DNA from: Corbicula japonica
Lineage: Eukaryota; Mollusca; Bivalvia; Venerida; Cyrenidae
Length of the DNA stretch: 64,000 bases
Assembly: GCA_038501625.1 (NCBI GenBank)
Contig: JAZAYU010000009.1
Coordinates: 3,127,001-3,191,000, forward strand
Reading direction: 5' to 3'
The first letter of the stretch is position 1. Each line of letters starts with the position of its first letter. The notes below the pieces were generated by a model, which was given only the letters and a program-made list of their open reading frames with translations, was not told the origin of the DNA and did not search any database. The position numbers were made by a program, and so were the translations under genes. Shown here piece after piece: positions 47,959 to 60,246 of this stretch.

Positions 47959-49204
47959 TAATTTACAATCTGAAAAATGACATTTCCGAGGGCGATTCCG
48001 TGGGCAATTATTTAAAAACAAGTTCTGATAAAGTTAGTACATATCTAAACAAATGTTATTTTGTTAACACATGCACGAGAAGTTTTCTATGAAGTTAAAA
48101 CACTAGTTTTATTTAAGTGTTCTGGCGAAGTTTAAAAGCTCCTTTTTGAAATTATGCCATAAAAAATACGTTTGCAGTGAGTAAGTACATAAAATTGCCT
48201 AAATTTTTAAAGAATTCAGAGAATTGTTTTATGCATCTATGTATACTTTAAAACACAAAAACACCGATATATTTTTGCCCTATAACTACATTTGCTAACA
48301 TAAAGAGAACTGCCTTCGTATTATAATGAGTTTTCTTTATGAGTCATAGCAACAACTTACTAAATGCAGCCAATAAATATATAAATTTACATTTCGCTCT
48401 TTGCATTTTATTATTTTCCGCCACATAATAAAATAAACATATTATACAGTGAGTACTTTAAATTAAAACAAAATGTAAACGGTGAAGCTACTGTTTGGAC
48501 GTGCGACTAAGCCTCCTATATGGTCCGTCGGAATGCTTCCTCGGCGAAAAGTTGACATTTAAGGTCGTTTGCATGGTGTTGTCATGGGATGCGTCAGGAT
48601 ATATTACAACCTTACACAACTAAACATTGCAAGTTTTGAAACATTATTTTGAACTGGTAATTAAAAACCTTATTATAAATAAATGAAGTTCATAGCATTG
48701 AAACTGAACATGTAACTGGAATGCACTTTTTGCTTAATTGTTTTTTCTGTCTGTTATAAAAGAATCAAGTATACAAAATATGCGTATTTCATACATATCG
48801 GTTTAAAAATGTTATGTTACCTTCTCATGATATAACACACATGTTTACGAATACACATATTTGTTGTACTTGTTTGACACTGCAGAAACTTACAAATATT
48901 AAGTAATCCTTTTCAGGATTCCCGTTATTCACCATTGTCTAGTATCAATAATAAAACATTTATTTCTGAAAATAATTCCCGGGATGTTGTCATTATTAAG
49001 TAGTATATAATCTCAGTTTCAGGAACCATTGATAGACATAGTAAAAGGCATCAACAGACAATGGTGGCTTTTTCCCTATTGTTACTTTCGAGTATCATTA
49101 AGAAGCTTCTCACTATTGTGTTGTCATTAGAACATTTATTCCAGGTCAAAGTTTATTTCAATCATAAGCATCTTGAGTTGGGTGTGTTAACTGTGACATA
49201 GATA
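47959..49204. other. Intergenic, no gene seen
   Basis: AT-rich spacer; I see nothing in it that I can support. Confidence 0.5.
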
Positions 49205-49353
49205 GAGAATAACAGGTTACTGTCTTGCGATATAAGTGTTATCAGGCGAGGCCGATATGGGGAGCGGAGGGGCGAGGCTCTGCCGAGCTCCTCCGCCCCC
49301 ATATCGGCCGAGCCTGATAACACTTATATCGCAAGACAGTAACCTGTTATTCT
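49205..49353. mobile_element. Long hairpin MITE, ~149 bp
   Basis: The arm AGAATAACAGGTTACTGTCT extends through GCGATATAAGTGTTATCAGGC and GGCCGATATGGGG to a GC-rich tip (GGCGAGGCTCTGCCGAGC), then is mirrored to the end at 49353. Almost perfect pairing suggests recent origin. Confidence 0.88.
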
Positions 49354-50063
49354 ATTTATCATGCACTTACCACTAAAATAGCGATGTTTTTCTACTGTAT
49401 GCTAAATTCACATGGAATAGGTTTACCGCTGTGATTTTGTGTATGCTAAATTCATTATGAAAGGTTTTATCACCGTGATTTTTTCAAAAACAACCGTTAA
49501 CAACGTACGCGGTATTTCCTACGCGCCGATAAATAGTTCTAATTTATCGCGGCCCCTTTTATTATGTTTTACATAAAATTTTGAGAAATTAGTACATTTT
49601 CAAGCGATAAACTACTCATTTCTTATCCAAATTTAAAATAAACGAAGTAAAATAAGCTCAAACGAACGTTTATTGTTCAGGAATATGATCAGTCAAATTT
49701 ATTTAGCGAGGTAGTGGACGCCATTTTTTTCTGACAAAAACTTGTGTTTATTTCGGTGTGATTTGATAAATTAACAATTGTTCGTGGAAAACTATATCGA
49801 GAAACAACTGTTTTAATCAGAAATCGGATTTATAACAAAATAAAGTGGCAACGGAAAAGTGAAGTATCGCTATGTTTCTGGAATCCAGTTCAGTGACTTG
49901 TGTCATCGTTATCATTTTTGACATTGATCAACAAGTTGACAACAAGGAAATGCCACTGAGACATATTTAATAACATGAGGCATCAACGCAGCACCGAATT
50001 TGAATATCCATTAGACTAAAGACGGGCCATGATAGCAAACATCACTTGTTTCATCAGATCTAG

Positions 50064-52299
50064 ATCTATGCTGGTCTTCAAAAGAACAGGGTCTACAGCA
50101 GACCCACTACAGTAACTGAGAATGAGATCAGTCAACACTTGACCTGTTCAGTGATGAAGGATGATATCTCAAATGTATTATTAAGGTAATTTTTAATTTA
50201 AAATGTTTATTTGACAGTGTTTAAAATTGTTCATTTTCAGGTTACTTTTTCACCTGTTTACCCAACAATCCAGTGACAGGACAATTTTATCAGTTGAATA
50301 AACACATTTTGAAATCAGAAGTGCAAATAGATCTACAAAAGTTACAAAGAAAAATCTTCAATTTTAGTCCGGTAATATGAGTGATTCCATTCCACAGCCC
50401 TTTTGCTGTGCAAACCATGGGTCAGATGCATTCCCATTTGCAAATTTTGATTTTTCTCCCAATTAAAAATAAATCCTATTGAAAGATAAAATTTTTGATG
50501 CCGAACATGTTCACGCAATCTGGATGCTTAGTGCGAGTCAAAAACACATGTTTTAGGACAGTACGAGACAGGATTTATCAATCGCTTTACAATTACAGTT
50601 GTTTTACATTTTTTACCTATATTGAATGATTCTTGACATGAATTTCCCAATTTTTGAAAGGGTCTTTTTTCTGAAAAAAGGCAGAAAAGAGCTTGTCCAG
50701 TATTTGATTATGTAAAAACCTTTATTGCATCCACTGAGTGAATATTGTAGATCCAGATCAGCTGCCTCATTTGTTCCATCTAAACTGTTCGCTTTTATAT
50801 TCGTTATGTTATTTCTGACCAAGATGCAACTAATGCGAATCGAGATCACAAATCAAGGATAATGCCAGTTGATCTGGTTCTACACTGGAGGACCATGCAT
50901 TAAAAGTGTATACCGGGTATTTGGAGTTAAAGGTTAATTAAAAATTGACTATTAACCATAACTTTGTATATTTTTTATGAGTTTTGCCTCAAAACCCTAT
51001 ACCTGCGATGTGTTTTAATGCATATCATAAAACAGTAACATGGTTTATATCATTTTTAGGTTGGTCCCACCAGGATTTTCTAACCCTATGAATGGAAGTC
51101 TCTGTCATGCCGAATTTACTAGGGGTACTGACCGTACTGGAGTTGTGAGACAAAAAAGGTAAAAATTTTAAATCAGAGTTTTATTTTACAACATCATAAT
51201 TATGCACGTTTATATACTACGACAGAAATTTTAAATTATTGAAAAACACTTCCTACTTTAGGTTTTAAAATAGTAGGCTAAATAATTAGTAAATGGACCA
51301 GGTGTGCATAAATTTTATAAAATATTGTGAAGAAACTTAATAAACACTTGCTCCAAATTGTCATCTTTTAAACTTCAACGTTTATAAGATAAATCATTAC
51401 TCAAGATTTTTGGAAAGATTTCATTGTTAAAAAAAGGCAACAGACTATGCATTAACAATTTCGGCCTGCATGAAGAACATTCAGAGCCATCAGTCCCATT
51501 CCTAATTGCAAACCATGGTTTTTCCCAAAACATTAGCAAGAAAAAAATATCGGGACACCTGCAGTTTACCGTAAAATTTGATGTTGACCTCCCATAACCC
51601 CGCTGCCATTTTAATTCATTTATTCATTGAACAGTTAGTCCAGAATATAGTGGTTAATGGGTGCTGCCGCTCCCACACCCCGCTTGCATAAAATACATAT
51701 ATTATTGCCCGAGCTCTATGTAAATCATACCGGTAAACTGCATTCTAGCCAAAATATCTGTTACTTGCTTATGATGAAAAATACAGTAGTCTGTAATTTA
51801 ATTTGGGGGATTGGTGATCAATCTGTAGACTCTTTAAAAATAATAATTTTTTTCAACATTTGATTAATTCAATTGAAATTCTCATTTTCAGTGAAAATGT
51901 TTTAGTATTTCACCAATCCCTTCTCAAAAAGGTGCAGAAAAACACTGTTAAATAAACTTAAAAAAACTGTTATTCTCTATTGACAGTTTACAACAAGAGG
52001 TTTAATTCTTCTTCCGCTTTTATTCTGTCACAAAATAATTGTGGACCAGTAATTTTATTTCACAAAACCTTGTTTTTAAGCAATCTGTTGCACTCTTCAG
52101 TCTGTCATAATTATTATTGCTTTTGCAGACATGTTTCAAAATGTAAGTGTTTTTTGGAGTCAGCCAAAGTTTTTTTTAAACGAAGTGTTTTTTTCTCTTC
52201 TTTTACAGAGTTTCCCATGAAAAAAATGAATCCACATCTCGCCATCAACAACAATCGTACGGGCCACGAATTTACAGGAATAACGCATTTGAAAACTGA
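50064..52299 (+). CDS. Unidentified short gene, three phase-matched exons
   Basis: I do not recognise this gene. Exon A ends at 50185 (AAG|GTAATT), exon B is 51060-51158 (TTTTTAG before, GTAAAA after) and exon C is 52209-52299 (CTTTTACAG before, stop TGA at 52297-52299). The phases agree at both junctions (each splits an arginine codon), and AATAAA at 52344-52349 ends the unit. The first in-frame ATG is 50154, giving 73 residues. The frame is also open back to about 50064 after a possible acceptor (CTAG), so an earlier exon may exist. The product is polar and basic, with segments LVPPGFSNPMNG, GVVRQKR and, at the end, GPRIYRNNAFEN. No signal peptide or membrane helix is visible. An overlapping 121-codon frame at 51980-52345 runs through the intron and is disfavoured. 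Confidence 0.55.
50730..50850. repeat. Diverged relative of the foldback at 62246
   Basis: GTAGATCCAGATCAGCTGCC, CTGTTCGCTTTTATATTCG and TTATTTCTGACCAA resemble the left half of the 62246-62396 element. The right half is degraded. It lies in the first intron of the three-exon gene. Confidence 0.5.
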
Positions 52300-52343
52300 C
52301 GAAAACAGACGAATTACCGGAGAAAGTCCAATAGGCAGTGTTT

Positions 52344-52349
52344 AATAAA
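52344..52349 (+). promoter_or_regulatory. Candidate poly(A) signal of the three-exon gene
   Basis: AATAAA 45 bp after the TGA stop of exon C. Confidence 0.5.
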
Positions 52350-53557
52350 CGTTTTTCTCAAAAAAAGACAAAAAACAATATTATTTGTTTTCAAATTTTA
52401 TGAAATAAAGTGAAATACGGAAAAATGTTTCGTTATCGATATTTGTTTACATTAGTTACAATGGCTTCCGGAAAGTAGTTCGTCACTAAGTGGGCGGAGT
52501 TACGTATGAGAGGTCTCGCCGGATTGGACGACAGATGTCCTCGGCTTTTATGGTAAACTTAACACGGAGCAAGCAATATCGGGTCGGTGACCGATATGCG
52601 AAACAAATATCACCCCGGCGGGTATAGGAGCCTTAGCATTAGGGTGCATGATAAATTTTGTATAATAGTTTCTCAAGACAATGATTTTAATTCAGAAATA
52701 ACACAATCATTTAAATACAATAAAAATTCACTTAAGGATGATCGCCTGGTTAAGTGCGCATGTGCTAACTACCGCAAAAGGACGAATTGTCGTTTAAATT
52801 CAACAGCGGTATTTTAAATTTATTGAGTAGCTATAATTAAGGAAATAACACATATTTATCAGTAATGTTCTAAATTTATTGATTTTCACTTTAAATTCGT
52901 CCGTGGGTTAAGAAAATATTTTGCGACAGTCATTTTTTTTTCAAAACGCTTTACTTCCGCTCGTCCTCCAACTTGAAATTGAAAGCTAGTTTTTGTCCGT
53001 CTGGCTTAGTTAGCCCATTCCATGTCATTGCATTGTCATTTTATGGAAAGCTATACCTTGTAGACAGGTAGAGAACGTGTACCGGGCCAATATTGATTTT
53101 CACAGCAAGTGATTTCAATGCTCGCAAAGGTCAACCTGTTTTCAAGGACGATAAAACAATTTTGGAATGACTTGGAAGAACAACCAAATATTTTTTGTCA
53201 GACTGGCTGGTTGGTGATGAATTTTATACCGAGCTATGTTGTAAATAATGGACATTAGCTCTGAGTATTTTTTAATTACCACTGGCTTATTACAGCATTG
53301 TTATTGACCTACTTATCTTGTAAATAATGGACAGTCATGACAGTGGAGAACTGGTAATGTATTGTTTATCACTTTATAGTTTATGTTTCAGAGTGAGTTG
53401 AAAAAAATTGAGGTCTTGAAAATGCGGATCTCCATTCCTTGTTGTTGTCACTCTGCTAACTTACAAGAATTATAGTACACCAACTCTTTTTCAATAAAAT
53501 TTGCTTGGTAAAGACTACAATTTTGAATGAAATGTGAAATAAAGGCAAATTTAGTGA
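52350..53557. other. Intergenic, no gene seen
   Basis: No supportable gene. The stretch at 52440-52620 is less AT-rich, but no open frame there links to neighbouring exons. Confidence 0.45.
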
Positions 53558-53647
53558 TCATTGTCATCAATGCAAAGTGTAGTTAAGCTGCAAATCTGCA
53601 GGATCATTTTTGTCAATTCAAAGTGTAGTTAAGCTGCAAATCTGTAG
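53558..53647. repeat. Two-copy tandem duplication, 46-bp unit
   Basis: AAAGTGTAGTTAAGCTGCAA with the flanking TCATT and TCTGYAG occurs twice with a period of 46. Confidence 0.85.
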
Positions 53648-53997
53648 TGTCAAATCTTGATTTGTATTTAATTTTTCAACAAAGATATTGAAATAGAGCC
53701 TATATGGCAATTGGCATAATTATCAGGCAGCCAAACAAGACCTATTGTGAGAGTATTGCAGTATGCAAAAGATCTGAAGTTCTATTCCTGGCAGTTTCCT
53801 GCTGTGGAGATCCTACAGTAAAATCTCAGTCGAGGCCTTTATATTTTCATCCAACTATTTTACTTTTGGTTACCACACTACCCGTTGTCCAACACTGCAC
53901 TGTAGGTCCAAAAAGTGAAGTGACAGTCACCACAACCCCATACATTCCTTGAAAGTTGCCGCCGAACAAGTATATTCTTCATTATTAGTTATATCAT

Positions 53998-56350
53998 TAT
54001 ACCCCCGCATACGAAGTATAGGGGGTATATAGGAGTCATCATCCGGTTGGTTCGTTGGTTGGTTCGTTGGTTGGTTCGTTGACCCGGTCTGTCTGTGGCA
54101 CTTACAGCGTCAACAGTTTTCAAGATATCGACTTGAAACTTTAAACATATGTTCGTGAGTACATTTGCGCGAACTATTTTTTTTCTCATGTGGATCAGTC
54201 CATTATTTTTCAGAGGGGAGCACGATTTAACAAAATCTTGTGACGCGAACTACTTCTACAGTTTTTAAGATATTGACTTGAAACTTGATACACATGTTCG
54301 GCATGAAGTCTAGATGTGCCTGACATATTTTTCGTGTGGATCAGTCCATTATTTTTTGCAGGGGACATGAATAAACAAAATCGTGTTATGCAAACTTCGA
54401 CCCGGTCTGTCTGTGGCACTTACAGCGTCAACAGTTTTCAAGATATCGACTTGAAACTTTAAACATATGTTCGTGAGTACATTTGCGCGAACTATTTTTT
54501 TCTCATGTGGATCAGTCCATTATTTTTCAGAGGGGAGCACGATTTAACAAAATCTTGTGACGCGAACTACTTCTACAGTTTTTAAGATATTGACTTGAAA
54601 CTTGATACACATGTTCGGCATGAAGTCTACTTGTGCCTGACATATTTTTCGTGTGGATCAGTCCATTATTTTTTGCAGGGGACATGAATAAACAAAATCG
54701 TGTTATGCAAACTTCTAAATCTTGTGATGCGAACTACTTCTACAGTTTTTAAGATATTGACTTGAAACTTGATACATATGTTCAGCATGAAGTGTAGATG
54801 TGCATGACATATTTTTCGTGTGGATCAGTCCATTATTTTTTGCAGGGGACATGATTTAACAAAATCGTGTTATGCAAAATTCTACAGTTTTTAAGATATA
54901 AGACTTGAAACTAAAATTGTATGTTCTGCATGAAGTGCGCATTTAAGCGACATATTTGTTTGTGGATCAGTCCATTTTTTTTTGGAGGGGAGCATTATTT
55001 AACAAAATCTTTTATTTTTAATCTTATGACGCAAACTACTTCTTCAGTTTTCAAACTTTAAACATACGTTTGTGAGTAGATTTCCATGACATACTTTATT
55101 TCATGTGGATCAGTCCATTATTTTTTAGCAGGGGAGTATGATTCAACAAAACCTTATGACACGAACTACTTCTACAGTTTTTAAGATATTGACTTGAAAC
55201 TTGATACATTTGTTCGGCATGAAGTGTAGATGTGCGTGACATATTTTTCGTGTGGATCAGTCCATTATTTTTTGCAGGGACATGATTTAACAAAATCGTG
55301 TTATGCAAACTTCTACACTTACTACGTCAACAGTTTTCAAGATATCGACCTGAAACTTTAAACATATGTTCGCGAGTACATTTGCGCACATTTTTTTTTG
55401 TCTCATGTGGATCAGTCCATTATTTTTCGGAGGGGAGCATGATTTAACAAAATCTTGTGACGCGAACTACTTCTACAGTTTTTAAGATATTGACTTGAAA
55501 CTTGATACACATGTTAGGCATGAAGTGGAGATGTGCGTGACATATTTTTCGTATGGATCAGTCCATTATTTTTTGCAGGGGACATGATTTAACAAAATCG
55601 TGTTATGCAAACTTCTACACTTACTACATCAGCAGTTTTCAAGATATCGACTTGAAACTTTAAACATATGTTCGTGATTACATTTGCGCACTTTTTTTTT
55701 CTCATGTGGATCAGTCCATTATTTTTCAGAGGGGAGCACGATTTAACAAAATCTTGTGACGCGAACTACTTCTACAGTTTTTAAGATATTGACTTGAAAC
55801 TTGATACATATGTTCGGCATGAAGTGTAGATGTGCGTGACATATTTTTCGTGTGGATCAGTCCATTATTTTTTGCAGGGGACATGATTTAACAAAATTGT
55901 GTTTTGCAAACTTCTACAGTTTTCAAGATATCGACTTGAAACTGAAATCATATGTTCTGCATGAAGTGCGCATGTTAGTGACATATTTTTTATGGATCAG
56001 TCCATTTTTGGTTGGAGGGGAGCATTATTTAACAAAATCTTATGACACAAACTACTTCTCCAGTTTTCAAACTTTTAACATACATTCGTGATTAGATTTG
56101 CATGACATATTTTTTTTTCATTTGGATCAGTCCATTATTTTTTAGAAGGGGAGCACGATTCAACAAAACCTTGTGACGTCAACTACTTTTACAGTTTTGT
56201 TTACATCCGGTGAAAACCCAAGTCGCTATTTTTAAACACAACTTTTGCAACAAATTTTCAGGATTTCAATTATTTTTCAACTTTCACCCATGAAAGATGC
56301 AAACATCATTTCTGTATACTCTGACAAAGCAGTATTGCGGGGGTATTAAT
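53998..56350. mobile_element. Tandem-array element, ~14 units of 130-171 bp with hairpin ends
   Basis: The core GGATCAGTCCATT recurs near 54192, 54338, 54509, 54655, 54822, 54964, 55107, 55254, 55409, 55555, 55708, 55854, 55994 and 56124. Spacings alternate, often 146 with 153-171, so a two-unit higher-order repeat is visible. The left end is a hairpin (TATACCCCC / GGGGGTATA, 53998-54028) followed by a (GGTTGGTTCGTT)n stretch at 54043-54081. The right end GCGGGGGTATTA (about 56337-56348) mirrors the left ATACCCCCGC. Mollusc genomes are known to contain transposable elements with internal tandem cores (for example the pearl-type elements of oysters); membership here is an inference. Open frames within it repeat one peptide and are not genes. 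Confidence 0.88.
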
Positions 56351-59319
56351 CACCTTCAGTGATAGCTCTAGTATTTTTCATACTGTTAGATGCCACCTGA
56401 GATGCTGTCTTGAGACAGGGAGTTTTGGGAGAAAGGACCCTGCTCAAATTGGGAAATTTTTACACAGTATACACTGGTTTTACACAGGTTGCATACATAA
56501 ATTTAAGGAATGTAAATTTCACAGATCACTGATCAAATGTAAACAATTGAATTTTGTCATTTGAAAAGCCCCTTGATTATATTTATTCTCTTTTTTGTAT
56601 TTAGTTTATTGGCAAAAAAGTTATTTCTGTTGAAATGGGATTTTTTTTTTTAACTGGGAATTTTTTCTTGAAATTGGGAAAAATAGTCCTTATTTGGCAT
56701 TGGGAATGGGTCCCATTATCGGCCCCGTGAGATTAGTTGAAGAGCCTTGTATGCATATTTCACCTTTTTGTGAGAGTAATTAAAGTGAATATTTATCTGT
56801 TGTACTGAAAATGGCTTAAACTTTACTCTATTTATATTTTTAAGCAAATATTAACTTTTAATGAATCTATTCCAAATTTTCTGCAAAACATGTTACACTT
56901 CTTGTCTGTAAAATGAAAACAAGGCAGTATTTGTGGTAAAAATCTTTCTTAATATATCATTAAAATTAAGTTTTCCATGCATTTTTGTGTTTTTTTAAAG
57001 AGACTAGCAGATTTTTCAAATAGAAGTTTAATGCAATCTGTGAATACAGTAATTCCACAAGTTTGCTTAAAAAATATAATACAACACAGACTGACATGTT
57101 GGTCTAGTAATTTTACTTTTTCATAAACTGAAAATGCGAAAAATTATACAATTAAATTGCATTTCTTGTTTACAAATAAGATTTTGTCTTTTTTATAATG
57201 TGATTATTTTTCACATGTTTTGGTATTTTCACAATATTTTATATTTTGCTATTAGTGAGGAACTAAAGTTTACTTTTAATAGTATTGCTATATCTAAATA
57301 TACCAGCTATATAGGTATTTATAGTCACAAAAATATCATAATATAATGAATACAGAATGTAAGCAAGTTTATGTAGTTCCAACTAGTATGACTGGGAGAA
57401 GGCAGAGAAGTTTAGTTGAAAAGTAACAGCACTGCATTACTTGCAACTTCAAATGTTTCCAGAATGAATGAACCATATACATGTATCTGAAACATGGGTT
57501 CATAACTTTTAATTACAATAAAGTAGTCTTTATCTTAAATAAAAGTATGCTTTCAAAAAAGTTTGATTTATCAGTGTTAGATTGTTCAGATGTTTTATTC
57601 CTACAACAGTGAGCAAAAGGAAAAAAACTATACAAAGTCACATTTTATTATGTTTCCTGTGCATTAGTGGGTGGGGTAATATAACACGTTTTCTTTCAAA
57701 TAAGCAAGAGATTTTAATAAAATTATAATTGAATCTCTAAAAAAAGTATTTAACTTAACTGATGTTTTTTTTGCATATATTGCTATTACTTACTGAGGGC
57801 TGTAGTGATATATTCCAAGAAAATTTGTTATTAATAATATGTTTCTTCTTTAACACAGTTTTAAAGCCTGAAGGTGTTGTGAACTTGTGAATGGTGTTCT
57901 TCAGGGACAAAATGCATAACATCATTAACATGTATATAATTATTAATTTCTAATGTCAACTATATGAAAATGTTTTCAATCTTAAAACATCAAAATCACA
58001 GAAAACTTTAAAATATCTAATTTGTGTGGAGTGCTGAAGTTTTATTTGGAAATTATCAGCCTCTAGTTTCAACATACTTTTTCATGTCAATTTTATAAAC
58101 TAAATACCTTTGATTAAATACATTATTTTTTGTAATAATCATTTGCATAAGCTTGTTTTTCATTTATAGTTATATTTAATACAAAACAGATAATACTAAG
58201 AATGCTCCAGATAACAAAATAATTTTATTGTACATTTTAAACTGGTGGGTGGGGTAATTTTATAGGCATTATCCTCTATTTGTCAAGTACCTGACCTTTT
58301 TTTATTTCAAACCGTGAATATTCTAATACAGTATTATGCAAACCTTCAGAAATAATGCCTTTGGTGGTGAAAACCACCATTTAGAAGAACAAAACCTCAT
58401 CAATAGGACAATTTTCTTAAAAAATGACGATTTTGGAAATAACTGTCAATATTTTTCTTAAATGGTCGGTGACCCCATATTTTTTTGGTGTAATTGTGAA
58501 GATTGATATATAAACATGGCTATCATCATAGTTTAAGAAAAAGTTAAATTAATGTATGCACTATTTTTACTCCATTTTCGTGATATACAAACTTTTGCTT
58601 TATAATTAAGTGGGTGGGGTAATTGGTGCTCTGTTTTCCAAGCGAAAGCAAGGAAGTCAAAATGTGTGCTACAGATGTGTTGTTTAATGTGTCTGTAAAC
58701 CGATTCGGTAAAAACTTGCAACAACTGCTAGCAGAACAGCCTCTAAAAATGATTCATCAAACACCACCCTTTTATTTTTGCGAGTTTAAAACTTTGCAAA
58801 ATTTCTGAGGGTATGTTGATTAAATCGAACTTTTTGAAAAAAGAAGCACGGTGACCCCTACATTTTTTACTTGATTTTTTCTAGTTAATGAATAGACTAA
58901 CTCCTGACAAAATATCTAGAAAAGTTAAATTACTTTAGCAAACCAGGCGATCATCCTTAATTTACATCGGATTCCCGTGTGAAAATACTTGAAATCATCG
59001 GTTAGCATTATTTTCATATACTTAAGTAGTTTCCAAACCATTTTCAATTTAAAAAGTTTTTTTTATATTGGATTTTTGAAATGTTTGGCTTATTGAACTG
59101 GAGTCCATAAGGATAAGACTAACTTAATTTAAATATTAAAAAATATAAGAGGACAAATAACTTTCAATGTTGTAAATAAGAGTGTTTATAGGAATAGGGG
59201 AGAGTTTATAGTGAATGTAAAATATAATCCCTGAGACGTTTTACAGTCACAACACAGCACTAACAAACTAACGTGATTAAAAATTGTGAAATATGCATAA
59301 CAGAACAAACACGTTCAGA
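56351..59319. other. AT-rich intergenic, one recurring G-rich motif
   Basis: No gene seen. The 14-mer GTGGGTGGGGTAAT occurs identically at 57667-57680, 58245-58258 and 58610-58623, surrounded by unrelated sequence. Confidence 0.5.
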
Positions 59320-59620
59320 AATCACAGTCCCACACCAGCCAAAAGCACAGAGGAAAAGAGGTCATCGATTTATTATATGATTCGGCCCCAAGATCATAAA
59401 ACTAAGTTTTGAGATCAGTCTCAAATCTCAAGGATCTGATTGGTTGAAATGGCGACTGGTCGCCATTTCAGCCAGTCAGATGCTTGAGATTTGAGACTGA
59501 TCTCAAAACTTAGTTTTATGATCTTGGGCACAGTTTCAACAAGAGACAACTATGAAAATGAGAACTTGATGGGTTAGCGCCTTGAAAAATTAAATGGCAA
59601 CAGAAGCAAATCTAAAGATG
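59320..59620. repeat. Dispersed repeat B (copy 3) split by a MITE
   Basis: CCCACACCAGCCAAAAGCACAGAGGAAAAGAG-type sequence before 59380 and GAGAACTTGATGGGTTAGCG after 59555 match the 29390-29592 copy in order, with a family A MITE at 59385-59529 between them. Confidence 0.65.
59385..59529. mobile_element. Palindromic MITE, family A (copy 5, best preserved)
   Basis: The left arm CCAAGATCATAAAACTAAG, then TTTTGAGATCAGTCTCAAATCT, then the centre GGCGACTGGTCGCC, with a nearly perfect inverse to 59529. This copy defines the family: ~145 bp, all stem. It sits inside repeat B. Confidence 0.92.
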
Positions 59621-59930
59621 CTTAACTAGTTAGATATCGGTAGTAACCTGACTTTTGCTGGTATCTGAGAAGAATATGGTTACTAATAATGTACCTATTA
59701 GTATTATTAATTTTTTCGGTTGGACCGGCTGAGGTTGTGTATGTTAAAGCGATTGAAGTCTCCAGCAGCCTATATCTTTTATTGCCACTGACCAATCCAA
59801 GGAGGGACCAATTCCATGATACTTATATTGTCGGTTTCATTCCTGTGTCATCTGTTGTGGTTTTTTATTGCTTTTTAGCTTAGTTTGGTCTAAGCGGAAT
59901 TGTCTGTAATTGTGTTTGCGGCAACTATAA

Positions 59931-60052
59931 ACCGTTTTCAGTATTGCCAATAGTTTACATGTTCATCCCCAAATAACAGTTTTGACAGATGTTTGAAACA
60001 ACCGTTTTCAGTATTGCCAATAGTTTACATGTTCATCCCCAAATAACAGTTT
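59931..60052. repeat. Exact tandem duplication, 70-bp period
   Basis: ACCGTTTTCAGTATTGCCAA and the following ~32 bp (to AATAACAGTTT) occur identically at 59931-59982 and 60001-60052. Confidence 0.93.
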
Positions 60053-60207
60053 AAAACATTCGAAGAAAGATCTCAAATGATCTACCAAACTGTAGTATAA
60101 AACTACATTTATAAGGTCAAACTGACAATTAACTAAAGTTGGTCTAAGTGGAATTACTTACTTTTTCTTTCTTACAAAACTGAAATTAAGATCTATATTT
60201 TTATATC

Positions 60208-60246
60208 GAGCTCTAGCTCGGGTCGCGAAGCGACCCGAGCAGCTCG
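60208..60246. repeat. GC-rich perfect hairpin
   Basis: GCTCGGGTCGC (60216-60226) and GCGACCCGAGC (60230-60240) flank a GAA loop, with CGAGCT / AGCTCG adding an outer pair. Confidence 0.8.

Noticed and set aside
51980..52345. 121-codon open frame overlapping the last exon of the three-exon gene
   Set aside because: It runs through the inferred intron and acceptor, its first half is low-complexity F/S/C-rich, and it uses a different frame from the phase-matched exon C.
53998..56350. CRISPR-like regular spacing
   Set aside because: The units are similar along their whole length (130-171 bp), not short repeats with unique spacers, and the genome is eukaryotic.
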